A stretch of 64,000 nucleotides of DNA from Paenibacillus sp. AN1007 (GCF_040702995.1 NZ_CP159992.1:5795001-5859000); one strand, 5' to 3'. Shown: positions 38,183 through 47,921, counted from the first letter of the stretch. The notes: generated from the letters alone by a model not told the origin. Translations and numbers: made by a program.

Positions 38183-40009
38183 ATGAAAAAGGGATTGTTT
38201 TCACGAGGACTATTTTTCACGATGATGCTGGTCTTTGTATTGGCGCTTGCGGCGTGCTCCGAAAAAGAGGCGGCAACTCCTGCACCGGGAGCAAAAACAG
38301 AAGAAGGAAAAACGGAGGAAAAACCCGCGAATGAAGAGGGTGTATATTCCATCGAAGACTTCAGCAATGTGAAAACAAATGAGGGTACAGCGATTGAAGG
38401 CGGATCAATTACATTTGGTCTCGTATCGGATACAGCTTTCGAAGGTACATTGAACTACAACTTTTATTCCGGCGCACCAGATTCAGCTGTATTAGGCTGG
38501 TTCGACGAAGGTTTGCTGACTTGGGATAAAGACTATGTTTACACGAATGATGGTGCAGCAACCTATGAAACTTCCGAAGACGGCAAAACGTTTACACTCA
38601 CGATTCGTGACAACGTAAACTGGCATGACGGCAAACCTGTAACGGCAGAAGATCTGCAGTTTGCTTATGAAGTGATTGGAAGCAAAGGCTATGATGGCCC
38701 ACGTTATGATGGTAACTTTACAAGCGTAGTAGGTATGGATGAATTCCATGCTGGAAAAGCAAAAACGATCTCGGGTATCAAAGTGCTGAGCGACAAAAAG
38801 ATCAGCATTACGTATAAAGAAGCGACTCCATCCCTCCTGACAGGTGGCGTATGGACGTATCCTCTCGCGAAACATATCTTTGGCGGCATGGATGTAGCCA
38901 AAATGTCTTCTTCCAAAGAAGTACGTGAAAAACCTATCGGTTTTGGTCCATTCAAAGTAGAAACAATTACTCCAGGTGAGTCTGTGACTTATGTGAAAAA
39001 CGAAGACTACTGGCGTGGTGTTCCAAAATTGGATAAAGTGACACTGAAAGTAATCAACCCGACAACGGTTGTTCAAGAACTGAAATCTGGCGGTGTAGAT
39101 CTGGTAGACTCCTTCCCGACAGATCAGTATAAAGATAATGCAAACATGTCTAATGTTGAATTCCTGGGTGCCATTGACCGTGCTTATACGTACATCGGCT
39201 TCAAGCTGGGATCATGGGACGCAGAAAATGGTAAAGTAGCTACCAATCCGGACGCTAAAATGGCAGATAAAAATCTGCGTAAAGCAATGTGGATGGCTGT
39301 AGACAATGATCAAGTAGGTAAACGTTTCTATAATGGTCTCCGCTGGAATGCAACAACACTGATTCCACCGTCCCACCCTGAGTTCCATGATTCAAACAAT
39401 CCAGGTGTGAAGTATGATCCGGAAGCAGCGAAGAAATTGCTTGATGAGGCTGGTTACAAAATGGACGGTGAATTCCGTACTAAACCGGATGGTTCACCAC
39501 TCGAAATTAACTTTGCTTCAATGACAGGTAGTGATATTGCTGAGCCATTGGCACGTTATTATGTTCAATCCTGGGCAGCAATCGGTTTGAAAGTAAACCT
39601 GGAAATGGTTGAATTCAACAGCTTCTACGATCGTGTTGGTAATAATGGTAAGGATGATCCTAACCTTGACGTGTATCAAGCAGCATGGACCGTGGCTATC
39701 GATGTAGACCCTGCTGGTCTGTATGGTCGTGACGCATTGTATAACTTCTCCCGCTTCTCCAGTGAAGAGAACGACAAGCTGCTTGCACGTGGTATCTCTG
39801 CTGAAGCATTTGACGTAGAGAAACGTAAAGAAATCTACAATGAATGGCAGCAGTATATGGTAGACGAGGTCCCTGTCTTCCCTACACTGTACCGCGCAGA
39901 AATTGTACCTGTTAACAAACGTGTTATGAATTATGCAATTGGTGATGGAACAGGCATATACCTGAGCGATCTGGCTGTCAATGCAGACAAGCCAATGGCT
40001 GCTCAGTAA
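38183..40009 (+). CDS. oppA: Oligopeptide-binding lipoprotein (OppA/AppA type)
   Basis: A 608-residue family 5 solute-binding protein. The signal peptide ends in the lipobox LAAC (lipidated C25), followed by an A/E/K-rich linker. Family landmarks are WHDGKPVTAEDLQFAYEVI and GFGPFKVETI. The ATG at 38183 follows GGGAGGAAAGG; an in-frame start at 38132 lies inside oppC. It delivers peptides to the permease. The gene is last in the operon and is more codon-optimised than its neighbours, fitting higher expression. Confidence 0.93.
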   Translation: MKKGLFSRGLFFTMMLVFVLALAACSEKEAATPAPGAKTEEGKTEEKPANEEGVYSIEDFSNVKTNEGTAIEGGSITFGLVSDTAFEGTLNYNFYSGAPDSAVLGWFDEGLLTWDKDYVYTNDGAATYETSEDGKTFTLTIRDNVNWHDGKPVTAEDLQFAYEVIGSKGYDGPRYDGNFTSVVGMDEFHAGKAKTISGIKVLSDKKISITYKEATPSLLTGGVWTYPLAKHIFGGMDVAKMSSSKEVREKPIGFGPFKVETITPGESVTYVKNEDYWRGVPKLDKVTLKVINPTTVVQELKSGGVDLVDSFPTDQYKDNANMSNVEFLGAIDRAYTYIGFKLGSWDAENGKVATNPDAKMADKNLRKAMWMAVDNDQVGKRFYNGLRWNATTLIPPSHPEFHDSNNPGVKYDPEAAKKLLDEAGYKMDGEFRTKPDGSPLEINFASMTGSDIAEPLARYYVQSWAAIGLKVNLEMVEFNSFYDRVGNNGKDDPNLDVYQAAWTVAIDVDPAGLYGRDALYNFSRFSSEENDKLLARGISAEAFDVEKRKEIYNEWQQYMVDEVPVFPTLYRAEIVPVNKRVMNYAIGDGTGIYLSDLAVNADKPMAAQ

Positions 40010-40084
40010 TCATTAAATTTCTTCATCTGACTTATGTTAAAGTGCCTTCCATTCAGAAAAAGGTTACTTTAAATTGATGAACTA

Positions 40085-40136
40085 AACATGGATTTCAACA
40101 CTCAGATATGGGGTAGTTGGAGTCCATGTTTTTTTT
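40085..40136 (+). terminator. Terminator of the opp operon
   Basis: AACATGGATTTCAAC pairs with GTTGGAGTCCATGTT (15 bp, two G-U pairs) around a 16-nt loop, then eight T. Confidence 0.88.
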
Positions 40137-40231
40137 GTAACCAAAATATAAAAAAAATTTAACTTTTTTTCAAAAAAGTGCAGACAAAATGCCTCTTCGC
40201 TTCGTCTATATAAGTAAGAGGTGATGAATCG

Positions 40232-41128
40232 ATGAAAATATGGTGGAAACGGGCAGGAATGCTGTTCACTTTACTATTTATAATATATCTGGGAGTAAAA
40301 CCGGACATGCTGGTCGGTAAACCAGGGATCAAAGCGGAATCGGCTGTCCTCATGGATATGAATTCGGAACAGGTGCTGATGGATTATAACGGCTCTGAAG
40401 AGATTGCCCCGGCAGGGGTGAGCAAATTAATGACCGAGCTTCTTGTTATGGAGGCTGCCATGAAAGGGGATATTCTTTGGGATGATCCCGTTAACGTAAG
40501 CAGGTATGCCAGTTCTGTGGGCGGAAACCAACTTGCACTCAAACAGGGAGATCGATTCACTGTTCGGGAGCTGTTCCAAGTTGTGGCGGTTTACTCCGCA
40601 AATGATGCTGCAGTTGCATTGGCAGAGCACATTAGTGGTTCGGAGCATCAATTTGTACAGCGGATGAATCAAAAGGCTGCTGAGATTGGACTATCAGGGG
40701 ATACACACTTCACCAATTCTACCGGTTTAAGCGAGGCTATGCTTGGTCCACACCGTCCGGAGGATGTTAAGGGTCAGACGTTAATGACTGCAATGGATGC
40801 CTGCAAGCTGGCCCGCTATTTACTTAACCATCATCCTGAGATTCTGAAAACCTCCAGCCAAATGCAGGTGTCGATGCATCATAAAGGGATCTACATGAGC
40901 AATACAAACTGGATGTTATCTTCAATCAGCGGCCCTTATGCATATGACGGAAACGACGGATTAAAGACGGGATATGATAAGGGCAGCGGATATCATTTCG
41001 TTGGAACGGCTGAGCGGGATGGCAAGCGTCTGATTTCGGTTGTATTTGGAACAGATACACGGGAAGGTCGATTCATTGAGACGCGTAAGCTGTTGAATTA
41101 TGGGTTCTCCAGCACAAAGTTGAACTAG
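40232..41128 (+). CDS. D-alanyl-D-alanine carboxypeptidase-like protein (DacF group) lacking the catalytic serine
   Basis: A 298-residue S11-family protein with one N-terminal membrane/signal segment (AGMLFTLLFIIYLGV). Two of three penicillin-binding motifs are intact: SxN as S122-A-N124, and KTG at 245-247. The first, S-x-x-K, reads G62-V-S-K65 where the family has S-M-T-K, so the acyl-enzyme nucleophile is replaced by glycine (codon GGG at 40415). Either this copy is inactive and binds peptidoglycan only, or the adjacent S64 is used, which would be atypical. It stands alone after the opp terminator; AGAGGTG precedes the ATG. Confidence 0.85.
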   Translation: MKIWWKRAGMLFTLLFIIYLGVKPDMLVGKPGIKAESAVLMDMNSEQVLMDYNGSEEIAPAGVSKLMTELLVMEAAMKGDILWDDPVNVSRYASSVGGNQLALKQGDRFTVRELFQVVAVYSANDAAVALAEHISGSEHQFVQRMNQKAAEIGLSGDTHFTNSTGLSEAMLGPHRPEDVKGQTLMTAMDACKLARYLLNHHPEILKTSSQMQVSMHHKGIYMSNTNWMLSSISGPYAYDGNDGLKTGYDKGSGYHFVGTAERDGKRLISVVFGTDTREGRFIETRKLLNYGFSSTKLN

Positions 41129-41235
41129 ATATCTGTCAAGTAGGGCTGTCGCTGTCACTGGATGGATGATCATGGTAAAATGAAATACGGATAATTCCAT
41201 ATTATTCTGTAATTCACTTTTAAGGGGGAAAACCT

Positions 41236-43662
41236 TTGAACTCGATTAGCAAAAAAGTATATGCACTAACGCTGTCCATGGCAATGTCGATTGCCTTGAT
41301 TCAGCCGGCGGTGCAGGCAGCCGAAGCTGTCAAACCTACAGCATCTGTCTCGGAATCCATCGTTTCCAAGGCAACCAAGACACTAGAGCAGCTGGGATAC
41401 ATAGATGGTACTACCGATGGAATGAAAGAAGAAGCGGCACCCATTACGCGTGCAGAGGCAGCAATGATTCTGCAGCGGGTGCTTGATCTCGATGCTCCGG
41501 CAGCACTTACAGGTTTTGCAGATGTTCATTCCGGTGATGCTGCAGCACCCGCAATTTACGCGCTGAAACAATCCGGCCTCATTCAAGGTCAAACGAAAGG
41601 TTATGCACCGGATGCTCCACTTACACGGGCTCAGATGGCTTCTTTATTCACACGTGCTTTTGATCTGAAAGATAACGGGATACAGGTGGTCTACAGCGAT
41701 GCTGACCAGATTCCAGCCGTACATGCGGATGATGCAGTTCGGGTGAAACAGCATTTTATTATTGAAGGCAGCGCATTTAACGCCAAACAGGCGGTGACAC
41801 ATGGTGAGTTCGCAAGTGCACTGTACCTGGCACTAGGCCTTGATGTGAAGAAAGAAGGGGCTATACCGCTTGAAGACTTCTTCAAACAGCCAGCTCAGGC
41901 AGGCTTCCAAATGTCACCGGACGGTAAACATCTGGCTTATATGGAGCCATGGAAGGACCGTATGAACATTGTAGTCAAGGCGAACGATCAGGATAAGCCT
42001 GTACGTATTACAAGTGAAACAGAACGCAGTATTGCAGGTTTTTCGTGGATAACGAGTGATAAGCTTTTATATGTAAAGGATGCTGCTGGAGATGAGAATT
42101 ATCATCTATTTATAACCGATATCGATGGTAAAAATAGCAAGGATCTGACTCCTTATCCGAACACAAGAGCGATGCTTGTCGATCCTCTGGAGAGTAATCC
42201 AGATGAGATTCTGGTGAGTATGAACAAACGTGACCCAAGAATTTTTGATGTATACCGTATAAACATCAAAACAGGAGAAGCCGTACTTGCTGCCGAGAAC
42301 CCAGGTGACATTACAGGCTGGATGACAGACCATGAGGGGAAAATTCGGGTGGCGGTATCGAGTGATGGCAATGTATCTTCCCTGATGTACCGTGAAACGG
42401 AGGATCAACCTTTCCAGCCGCTGCTGACAACAAAGCTTGGTGATACATTTACTCCGGTCATGTTCACAAGTGATAACAAAAACCTGTATGCCGTCTCCAA
42501 CCTGGAACAGGATAAAATGGCTATTGTGGAGTACAGCCTCGCAGGTAAAAAAGTGACTAGAACGGTGTTTGAGAACAAGGATGTCGATGTCAGCAGTGTT
42601 ATACCTTCCAAAGAAAAAGGAAAGATTCTTGCAGCCGTCTATGTGACGGACAAGGTGAAGTACGAGTATTTTGATAATGAGTTCAAGAAATTAATGCAGG
42701 ATATTCAAGCCAAGGTACCCGGTAAAGAGGTCAGCATTTTAAGTACAAGTGATGATGGACAGGTACTATTTATATCCTACAGTGACAAAGAGATGGGAAC
42801 GTACTACTTCTACGATTCCAAAACAGGCAAGCTGGATAAGCTGGCAGACACGGCTCCATGGATCGACGAGTCCAAGATGGCAGATATGAAGCCTATTACA
42901 TTTAAATCTCGTGATGGTCTGGACATTTCCGGTTATCTGACGCTGCCGAAGGGTGCACAGACTGCGGATCTTCCACTTGTTGTACTTCCTCATGGCGGAC
43001 CGTGGGCTCGAGATTCGTGGGGGTTCAGTCCAGAAGTTCAATTCCTGGCCAGTCGCGGATATGCAGTACTCCAAGTCAATTTCCGCGGATCAGCCGGTTA
43101 CGGGAAGGCGTTTTTGGAAGCGGGAAATAAACAGTGGGGCAGAGCAATGCAGGATGATCTCACTGATGGTGTAAACTGGCTGGTAAAAGAGGGTACAGTT
43201 GATCCGAAGCGGGTAGCTATCTATGGTGGATCATACGGAGGTTATGCGGCTCTGGCAGGCTTGGCCTTCACCCCTGAAGTCTATGCTGCCGGTATCAGTT
43301 ACGTCGGTCCTTCCAATATCTTTACACTGCTTGATTCGCTGCCGCCTTATTGGGAATCCGAGCGCAACTTGTTCTATGACCGTGTAGGTGATCCTGTGAA
43401 GGATAAAGAACTGCTCACAGCAATCTCACCGCTGTTTCACGTTGATCAGATGAAGGCACCGCTGTTTGTCGTTCAGGGTGCAAATGATCCGCGTGTGAAA
43501 CAGGCAGAGTCCGATCAGATTGTTGAAGCGCTGCGCAAACGTGGGGTGGATGTACCTTATATGCTGAAATTGAATGAAGGTCACGGCTTCGCTAATGTAG
43601 ATAACCAGCTTGATCTGTATCGTGCCATGGAGAGGTTCCTGAATCGCCACCTTATGCAGTAA
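41236..43662 (+). CDS. SLH-domain S9 family peptidase (acylaminoacyl-peptidase/prolyl oligopeptidase type), secreted
   Basis: An 808-residue modular protein. A signal peptide (cut after VQAAEA or near it) is followed by S-layer homology repeats (residues about 40-200; ITRAEAAMILQRVLDL, then PLTRAQMASLFTRAF), a beta-propeller (about 215-520), and an alpha/beta hydrolase domain. The catalytic triad is visible: S666 in GGSYGGYA, D751 in GANDPRV and H783 in EGHGF. It probably acts on peptides while bound to the cell wall, and its placement beside a peptide importer and cell-wall genes fits. The start is TTG at 41236 after AAGGGGG. Confidence 0.9.
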   Translation: MNSISKKVYALTLSMAMSIALIQPAVQAAEAVKPTASVSESIVSKATKTLEQLGYIDGTTDGMKEEAAPITRAEAAMILQRVLDLDAPAALTGFADVHSGDAAAPAIYALKQSGLIQGQTKGYAPDAPLTRAQMASLFTRAFDLKDNGIQVVYSDADQIPAVHADDAVRVKQHFIIEGSAFNAKQAVTHGEFASALYLALGLDVKKEGAIPLEDFFKQPAQAGFQMSPDGKHLAYMEPWKDRMNIVVKANDQDKPVRITSETERSIAGFSWITSDKLLYVKDAAGDENYHLFITDIDGKNSKDLTPYPNTRAMLVDPLESNPDEILVSMNKRDPRIFDVYRINIKTGEAVLAAENPGDITGWMTDHEGKIRVAVSSDGNVSSLMYRETEDQPFQPLLTTKLGDTFTPVMFTSDNKNLYAVSNLEQDKMAIVEYSLAGKKVTRTVFENKDVDVSSVIPSKEKGKILAAVYVTDKVKYEYFDNEFKKLMQDIQAKVPGKEVSILSTSDDGQVLFISYSDKEMGTYYFYDSKTGKLDKLADTAPWIDESKMADMKPITFKSRDGLDISGYLTLPKGAQTADLPLVVLPHGGPWARDSWGFSPEVQFLASRGYAVLQVNFRGSAGYGKAFLEAGNKQWGRAMQDDLTDGVNWLVKEGTVDPKRVAIYGGSYGGYAALAGLAFTPEVYAAGISYVGPSNIFTLLDSLPPYWESERNLFYDRVGDPVKDKELLTAISPLFHVDQMKAPLFVVQGANDPRVKQAESDQIVEALRKRGVDVPYMLKLNEGHGFANVDNQLDLYRAMERFLNRHLMQ

Positions 43663-43667
43663 TCAAA

Positions 43668-43718
43668 ATGGAGGTTGTACTCTGATTCCTATACGGAATG
43701 GGGCACAGCCTCCTTTTG
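43668..43718 (+). terminator. Terminator after the S9 peptidase gene
   Basis: GGAGG...CCTCC outer stem with inner pairing (TTGT/ACAG) and a short T run; moderate quality. Confidence 0.55.
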
Positions 43719-43791
43719 AGTTGAATTTCATGAAATCAGGATTTCAGCAGTCACCGGCTCCATAAAATCCATTTCAAACATTATTCATCAA

Positions 43792-43836
43792 TTGACATAT
43801 AGCTGTCATTTATTTTAAAATGACCAGTGAGTCATT
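43792..43836 (+). promoter_or_regulatory. Promoter and inverted-repeat operator of the MFS gene
   Basis: TTGACA (43792-43797) and TAAAAT (43816-43821) with an 18-bp spacer. Overlapping the -10 is AATGAC-N6-GTCATT (43819-43836). The half-site GTCATT also occurs at 43805-43810 and 43841-43846. This looks like a site for a TetR or MarR-type repressor, but no regulator gene is adjacent. Confidence 0.6.
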
Positions 43837-43921
43837 CTTAGTCATTTCAGTTTATATATAGATATCAATACGGACGGTACAAGGGTAAATACAGAAGTTT
43901 AGTTCAAGGAGGAGTTACAAA

Positions 43922-45517
43922 ATGCAAAAAGAAATGAAATGGCCGCTAATTCTCTTTGCTGTGGGTGTATTTATGGCTGCGCTGGATAACGGAATCATTA
44001 CATCGTCGCTGACGACATTAAATGCTTCGTTTGGTGTATCCCCAACATGGGGAGCCTGGACCATTACACTTTACACACTTGGACTTGCGATTAGTGTACC
44101 GATTGCAGGCAAGCTGTCGGACCGGTTTGGACGCAAAAAACTGTTCCTGATTGAAGTTGCTTTATTCGGATTGGGATCACTTCTTGTAGCGTTAAGTACT
44201 TCGTTTACGTTTTTCCTGATTGCCCGCGTCATTCAGGCACTGGGTGGCGGTGGGATATTCATCATTGCAAGCTCTTATGTACTTAGTAAGTTTCCTGCAC
44301 AGCGGCAGGGCACAGCTCTTGGTCTTCTGGGAGGTATGAACGGTATTGCTGCCATTTTGGGACCAAATATCGGTGCATTTATCCTTGATATTACCGGAAA
44401 CTGGCACTGGTTGTTTCTCATCAATGTACCGATTGCCATACTGCTGTTTATCGCCGGGCTCAAGTTTATTCAGGAGGAGCAGGAGTTGAACCGTGCAGCA
44501 GTCGATTGGAGTGGCATTGCGGTTCTGACAGTAGGTGTACTGAGTTTGATGTACAGTTTCAGCAACCTCGACGGTGTGAATATGCTTCAAAGTTTGACTT
44601 CACCGATGTTCTATAGTTTCTTTCTGGCTGGTGCGGCTGTACTGGTTGTCTTTTATTGGATGGAAAAAAGGTTGGAAGGGTCAGACCGTGAACCGGTCAT
44701 TTCCACACAACTGCTAAACATTGCATCCTTCCGCTGGACGCTGCTCATTGCCTTTTTCTCTGGAGCCATTCTGGCCTCCGTCATTTTCATTCCAGGTTTT
44801 GTCGAGCAGTATCTAGGTGTATCCAGCACTGCCTCGGGGTATTGGTTTACACCGCTTGCACTGGCTTCAGGTATTGGGGCAGGAGGAGGTGGCTACCTTG
44901 TTGACCGTAAAGGGCCAATCTGGACGTTATCGGTGGCTGGCCTGCTCTCTGCCATTGGCTTCCTGTTATTCCCGCTGTGGGTAGAGCATATCTGGCAGTT
45001 TGTCATTGCGAGTACGCTTGTCGGCATTGGTTTTGGCATGATGCTGGGTGCGCCGGTCAATGTGTTAGTCACCGAGCAGGCAGGAGAGAACAACAAGGGT
45101 ATTGCAGTAGCAACCAGCTCCCTGTTCCGTCAGATGGCGATGGCGATTGCGCCAACGATCTTTGCCGGGTTTTTGGCTCGGTCCTTTTCAAACCTTGGTT
45201 CGAACATTCAGTCTGGTTTGGCAGAGCGTGGGATTCAGGTACCTCAAGCGATGCTGGAGCAGTATGCTTCAGGTGGGGCAGCTGGAAATGATGTTTCCGG
45301 CCTGATGGCAGGACTATCCAAGATTCCCGATTCCAATATCCGGGAAACGCTGCTCCAGGCTGTACATCAAACGACAGGCCAAGGTTACAGCGGGCTTTTC
45401 TGGTCAGCAGTTATTTTTAGTATACTCACCTTGATCGCGGCTCTTGTTACAGGACGTCTCCGTCAAAAAGAAAAGCAGCAGCAGAAAATGAATGAGTCAC
45501 TGGGAACATTATCATAA
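43922..45517 (+). CDS. MFS drug exporter, DHA2 (14-TM, EmrB/QacA) family
   Basis: A 531-residue transporter with about 14 membrane helices. The DHA signature A between TM2 and TM3 is SDRFGRKKLFLIEV, and motif C-like glycines occur in GLLGGMNGIAAILGPNIGAF. It is expected to expel hydrophobic or cationic compounds by proton antiport; the substrate is unknown. AAGGAGG precedes the ATG. The C-terminus is short, polar and cytoplasmic. It is monocistronic between terminators. Confidence 0.9.
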   Translation: MQKEMKWPLILFAVGVFMAALDNGIITSSLTTLNASFGVSPTWGAWTITLYTLGLAISVPIAGKLSDRFGRKKLFLIEVALFGLGSLLVALSTSFTFFLIARVIQALGGGGIFIIASSYVLSKFPAQRQGTALGLLGGMNGIAAILGPNIGAFILDITGNWHWLFLINVPIAILLFIAGLKFIQEEQELNRAAVDWSGIAVLTVGVLSLMYSFSNLDGVNMLQSLTSPMFYSFFLAGAAVLVVFYWMEKRLEGSDREPVISTQLLNIASFRWTLLIAFFSGAILASVIFIPGFVEQYLGVSSTASGYWFTPLALASGIGAGGGGYLVDRKGPIWTLSVAGLLSAIGFLLFPLWVEHIWQFVIASTLVGIGFGMMLGAPVNVLVTEQAGENNKGIAVATSSLFRQMAMAIAPTIFAGFLARSFSNLGSNIQSGLAERGIQVPQAMLEQYASGGAAGNDVSGLMAGLSKIPDSNIRETLLQAVHQTTGQGYSGLFWSAVIFSILTLIAALVTGRLRQKEKQQQKMNESLGTLS

Positions 45518-45528
45518 GAAAAAGAAGG

Positions 45529-45577
45529 GAGAACAGTGAACCTTTTGTAACCAAAAAAGGCGTCGCTGTTCTTTTCA
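45529..45577 (+). terminator. Terminator after the MFS gene
   Basis: Outer stem GAACAG / CTGTTC and inner stem CCTTTT / AAAAGG, followed by TTTT. Confidence 0.75.
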
Positions 45578-45751
45578 ATTTAACCCGATTGTAACTTTTC
45601 ACAGTGCAGGAATGATTACAATAGAACGAGCATTAGCGCTGCTCCGCCTCTAGAGAAAGAAAAGTTCGGAGAACTGCGTGTCATCTGACGTTATCAGCGT
45701 TTAATGAGTAGTAATGGATTTCAATTTTGATAGTGAAGAAGGAATCGATGA

Positions 45752-46786
45752 ATGAAAAGCAGAACTAAAGAGAAGAAGAAGAAAAGTCGCAAAGGCCTAT
45801 ATATAACGCTCTTATCGCTTGTCGTTTTGCTCATTGGCGGTTATGTTTTTCGTCAGCAGCTGGCTGTGGCAGCTTTTGACCTGTTTCTGGCTGATACGGT
45901 GGAAGCACAGCTTACACATTCTTATGTGCCGCAGGAGGGTAATAAAACGCCTGATCCAACGGTATATCGTAAAGAGCCGTTCTCTGTACTGCTTCTGGGC
46001 TCGGATAAACGTGACTATGAGAAGTCTCGTGGGCGTTCGGATGCAATCATCTATGCTGTAGTTCGGCCTAAGGAATCCCGGGTGCTGCTGGTATCTATTC
46101 CACGTGATACGTATGTGCAGATTGCAGGGCGGGATGCTGATAAGGACGGGGTAGACGATTATGATAAGATTGCGCATGCTTATGCCTTCGGCGGGGAGAA
46201 TATGTCCATCAATACGGTGGAAAATTTCCTTGAGGCCGACGTAGGATATTACGCAACCATTAACTTTCAGGGAATTAAAAAGGTTGTTGATGCTCTCGGT
46301 GGTATAGAGCTGCCGATTGATAAGGATATCGTGAACAAAGATCCTAATCATGAAAAGTTCACCATTAAGGGCGGCAAGCCGATCTACGACGGGCAGGAAG
46401 CACTATATTACGTGCGATATCGGGAAGACAGTGACTTCAACCGTACGAATCGGCAGCAAATTTTCTTGAACGCTTTTGCCAACAAAATGTTGAATCTGAA
46501 TCAGATCGCGAAGATCCCTGAACTGTTCCAGATCATGGGGGACAATTTTCAGACCGACATGCAGCCAACCTTCATTATCGATTTGGCGAAGCAGGTACTG
46601 ACACAGGAGAAACCACAGGTTTCCAGCTTCACGATTTTGAGTGAAGGTATGCGTAAAAACGGAGTATACTACGGTCGCGCTGACAAGAAAGATGTTCAAT
46701 ACGCCAAAGAGCTGATTAAAAACTGGATGGATCAATCGACCCCAGCCGGTGAAGTCATGATTCCTGACCGGCAGAAGATTGAATAG
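45752..46786 (+). CDS. LytR-CpsA-Psr (LCP) family protein
   Basis: A 344-residue protein with a basic cytoplasmic start, one membrane helix (YITLLSLVVLLIGGYVF) and an extracellular LCP domain. Family motifs are LLLGSDKRDYEKSRGRSDAI, VSIPRDTYVQI, and the arginine-rich ALYYVRYREDSDFNRTNRQQ. LCP enzymes attach teichoic acids or other glycopolymers to peptidoglycan. The ATG at 45752 follows GAAGGAA. It is monocistronic, ending at a terminator near 46821. Confidence 0.93.
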   Translation: MKSRTKEKKKKSRKGLYITLLSLVVLLIGGYVFRQQLAVAAFDLFLADTVEAQLTHSYVPQEGNKTPDPTVYRKEPFSVLLLGSDKRDYEKSRGRSDAIIYAVVRPKESRVLLVSIPRDTYVQIAGRDADKDGVDDYDKIAHAYAFGGENMSINTVENFLEADVGYYATINFQGIKKVVDALGGIELPIDKDIVNKDPNHEKFTIKGGKPIYDGQEALYYVRYREDSDFNRTNRQQIFLNAFANKMLNLNQIAKIPELFQIMGDNFQTDMQPTFIIDLAKQVLTQEKPQVSSFTILSEGMRKNGVYYGRADKKDVQYAKELIKNWMDQSTPAGEVMIPDRQKIE

Positions 46787-46820
46787 TTAATTCCATACAG
46801 ATGGGTGTCTACACATAAAT

Positions 46821-46858
46821 CAGCAGTACGACGATGGGCGGGCTGCTGTTTTTTTTTC
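46821..46858 (+). terminator. Terminator after the LCP gene
   Basis: CAGCAG / CTGCTG stem with a 16-nt loop and nine T. Confidence 0.75.
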
Positions 46859-46981
46859 TTTGTGTGGGGGTCTTCATCGTGTACGCTCTTCATCTTTTGG
46901 AACATCATTCGTTCTATAACGTATAATATAAGTTGAGCGAACCAGTTGAACGAGAAATCCACAAGGAGGATATATAAGGGG

Positions 46982-47410
46982 ATGAACATCGCATTTTTTT
47001 TGCTGCCCAAACAAGAGGTTACATGTGTAACGTCGGACTCTACGCTGCGGCAAACGCTGGAACGGATGGAGTATCATCGGTTTACAGCTGTGCCTATTTT
47101 GAATAAGGAAGGCAAGTACATTGGTACGGTCACGGAAGGCGATCTGTTATGGTATATGAAAAATGCGGAGGGAAAGATAACATTTGAAAACGCTTCAAAA
47201 TTTCTACTCAAAGATGTTCCGCTAAGGCTTGATATGAAACCTGTTTCCATTAACGCCAATATGGAAGATCTGATTAATCTTGCCAAGGTGCAGAACTTTG
47301 TGCCGGTAGTGGATGATATGGAGCGTTTTATTGGCATTGTGAGACGCAGTCAGATTATCGAATACTGTGAGGGGATCGTTGCCAAGGAGTCCATGAAGGC
47401 CAAAAGTTGA
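46982..47410 (+). CDS. CBS domain protein
   Basis: A 142-residue protein made of two CBS motifs (residues about 10-65 and 80-135): TLERMEYHRFTAVPILNKEG, TVTEGDLLWYM, then NFVPVVDDMERFIGIVRR. CBS pairs bind adenine nucleotides. Small stand-alone CBS proteins such as B. subtilis YkuL/DarB bind c-di-AMP, and a c-di-AMP phosphodiesterase (gdpP) lies 1.9 kb downstream, so a c-di-AMP receptor is a possibility only. The ATG at 46982 has AAGGAGG 12 nt upstream, a longer than usual spacing. Confidence 0.85.
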   Translation: MNIAFFLLPKQEVTCVTSDSTLRQTLERMEYHRFTAVPILNKEGKYIGTVTEGDLLWYMKNAEGKITFENASKFLLKDVPLRLDMKPVSINANMEDLINLAKVQNFVPVVDDMERFIGIVRRSQIIEYCEGIVAKESMKAKS

Positions 47411-47516
47411 TTTTTTTTCAAAAATTAGTGAAGCCAGCAGGGATAATCACAGCGATTATTACTAATATATATGAATAAGACGTACGGGGCTTCGCATCGT
47501 ACCTGACATTGAGTTT

Positions 47517-47573
47517 CGGAGAATTTCTCCGCTTTTTGGGGTAATTTTGCGGGCCCCCTTTTTATGTTATAAT
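47517..47573 (+). promoter_or_regulatory. Terminator-like hairpin and promoter ahead of the mazG-like operon
   Basis: CGGAGA-ATT-TCTCCG (47517-47531) followed by CTTTTT probably ends the CBS transcript. A perfect -10 TATAAT lies at 47568-47573, with a weak -35 (TTTTGC) 17 bp upstream, to drive the next operon. Confidence 0.55.
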
Positions 47574-47613
47574 CGAGAATAAAGCTTTTTCGGGGGAGAG
47601 TGACTTTCGCCAA

Positions 47614-47916
47614 ATGCCTAAAGAACTGGATGTGGCCAAGCGGGCTAAAGTGATTGAATGGCTGAAAACCGAAGTACTTGATCAGGTATCCCGATTATTC
47701 AAAGCATTGTGGGAAGGCAGCACGATTCGAATCGGAGATAGTCTTGCCAGTTTAATGATGAGCAGTTACATATTGGGCCGGCGGCTCGGTATTCCGTTTA
47801 AGGATCTGGATGCACTGCTTGTTGAGAAGTTGAAAAAGCATAAACAGGAAGGCCACCAGCTCGAAGACTGGTACCAGGATATTTCCGCGCTCGAAGATCA
47901 TATGCGTAAGAGGTGA
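47614..47916 (+). CDS. MazG-like family protein
   Basis: A 100-residue protein: RAKVIEWLKTEVLDQVSRLF, then YILGRRLGIPFKDLDALLVE. It resembles the small MazG-like proteins found upstream of yybS in Paenibacillus and relatives. It lacks an obvious full EExxE nucleotide pyrophosphatase motif, so activity is uncertain. The ribosome site GGGGGAG is unusually far (about 14 nt) from the ATG. It overlaps the next gene's region by its stop. Confidence 0.75.
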   Translation: MPKELDVAKRAKVIEWLKTEVLDQVSRLFKALWEGSTIRIGDSLASLMMSSYILGRRLGIPFKDLDALLVEKLKKHKQEGHQLEDWYQDISALEDHMRKR

Positions 47917-47921
47917 ATTTG

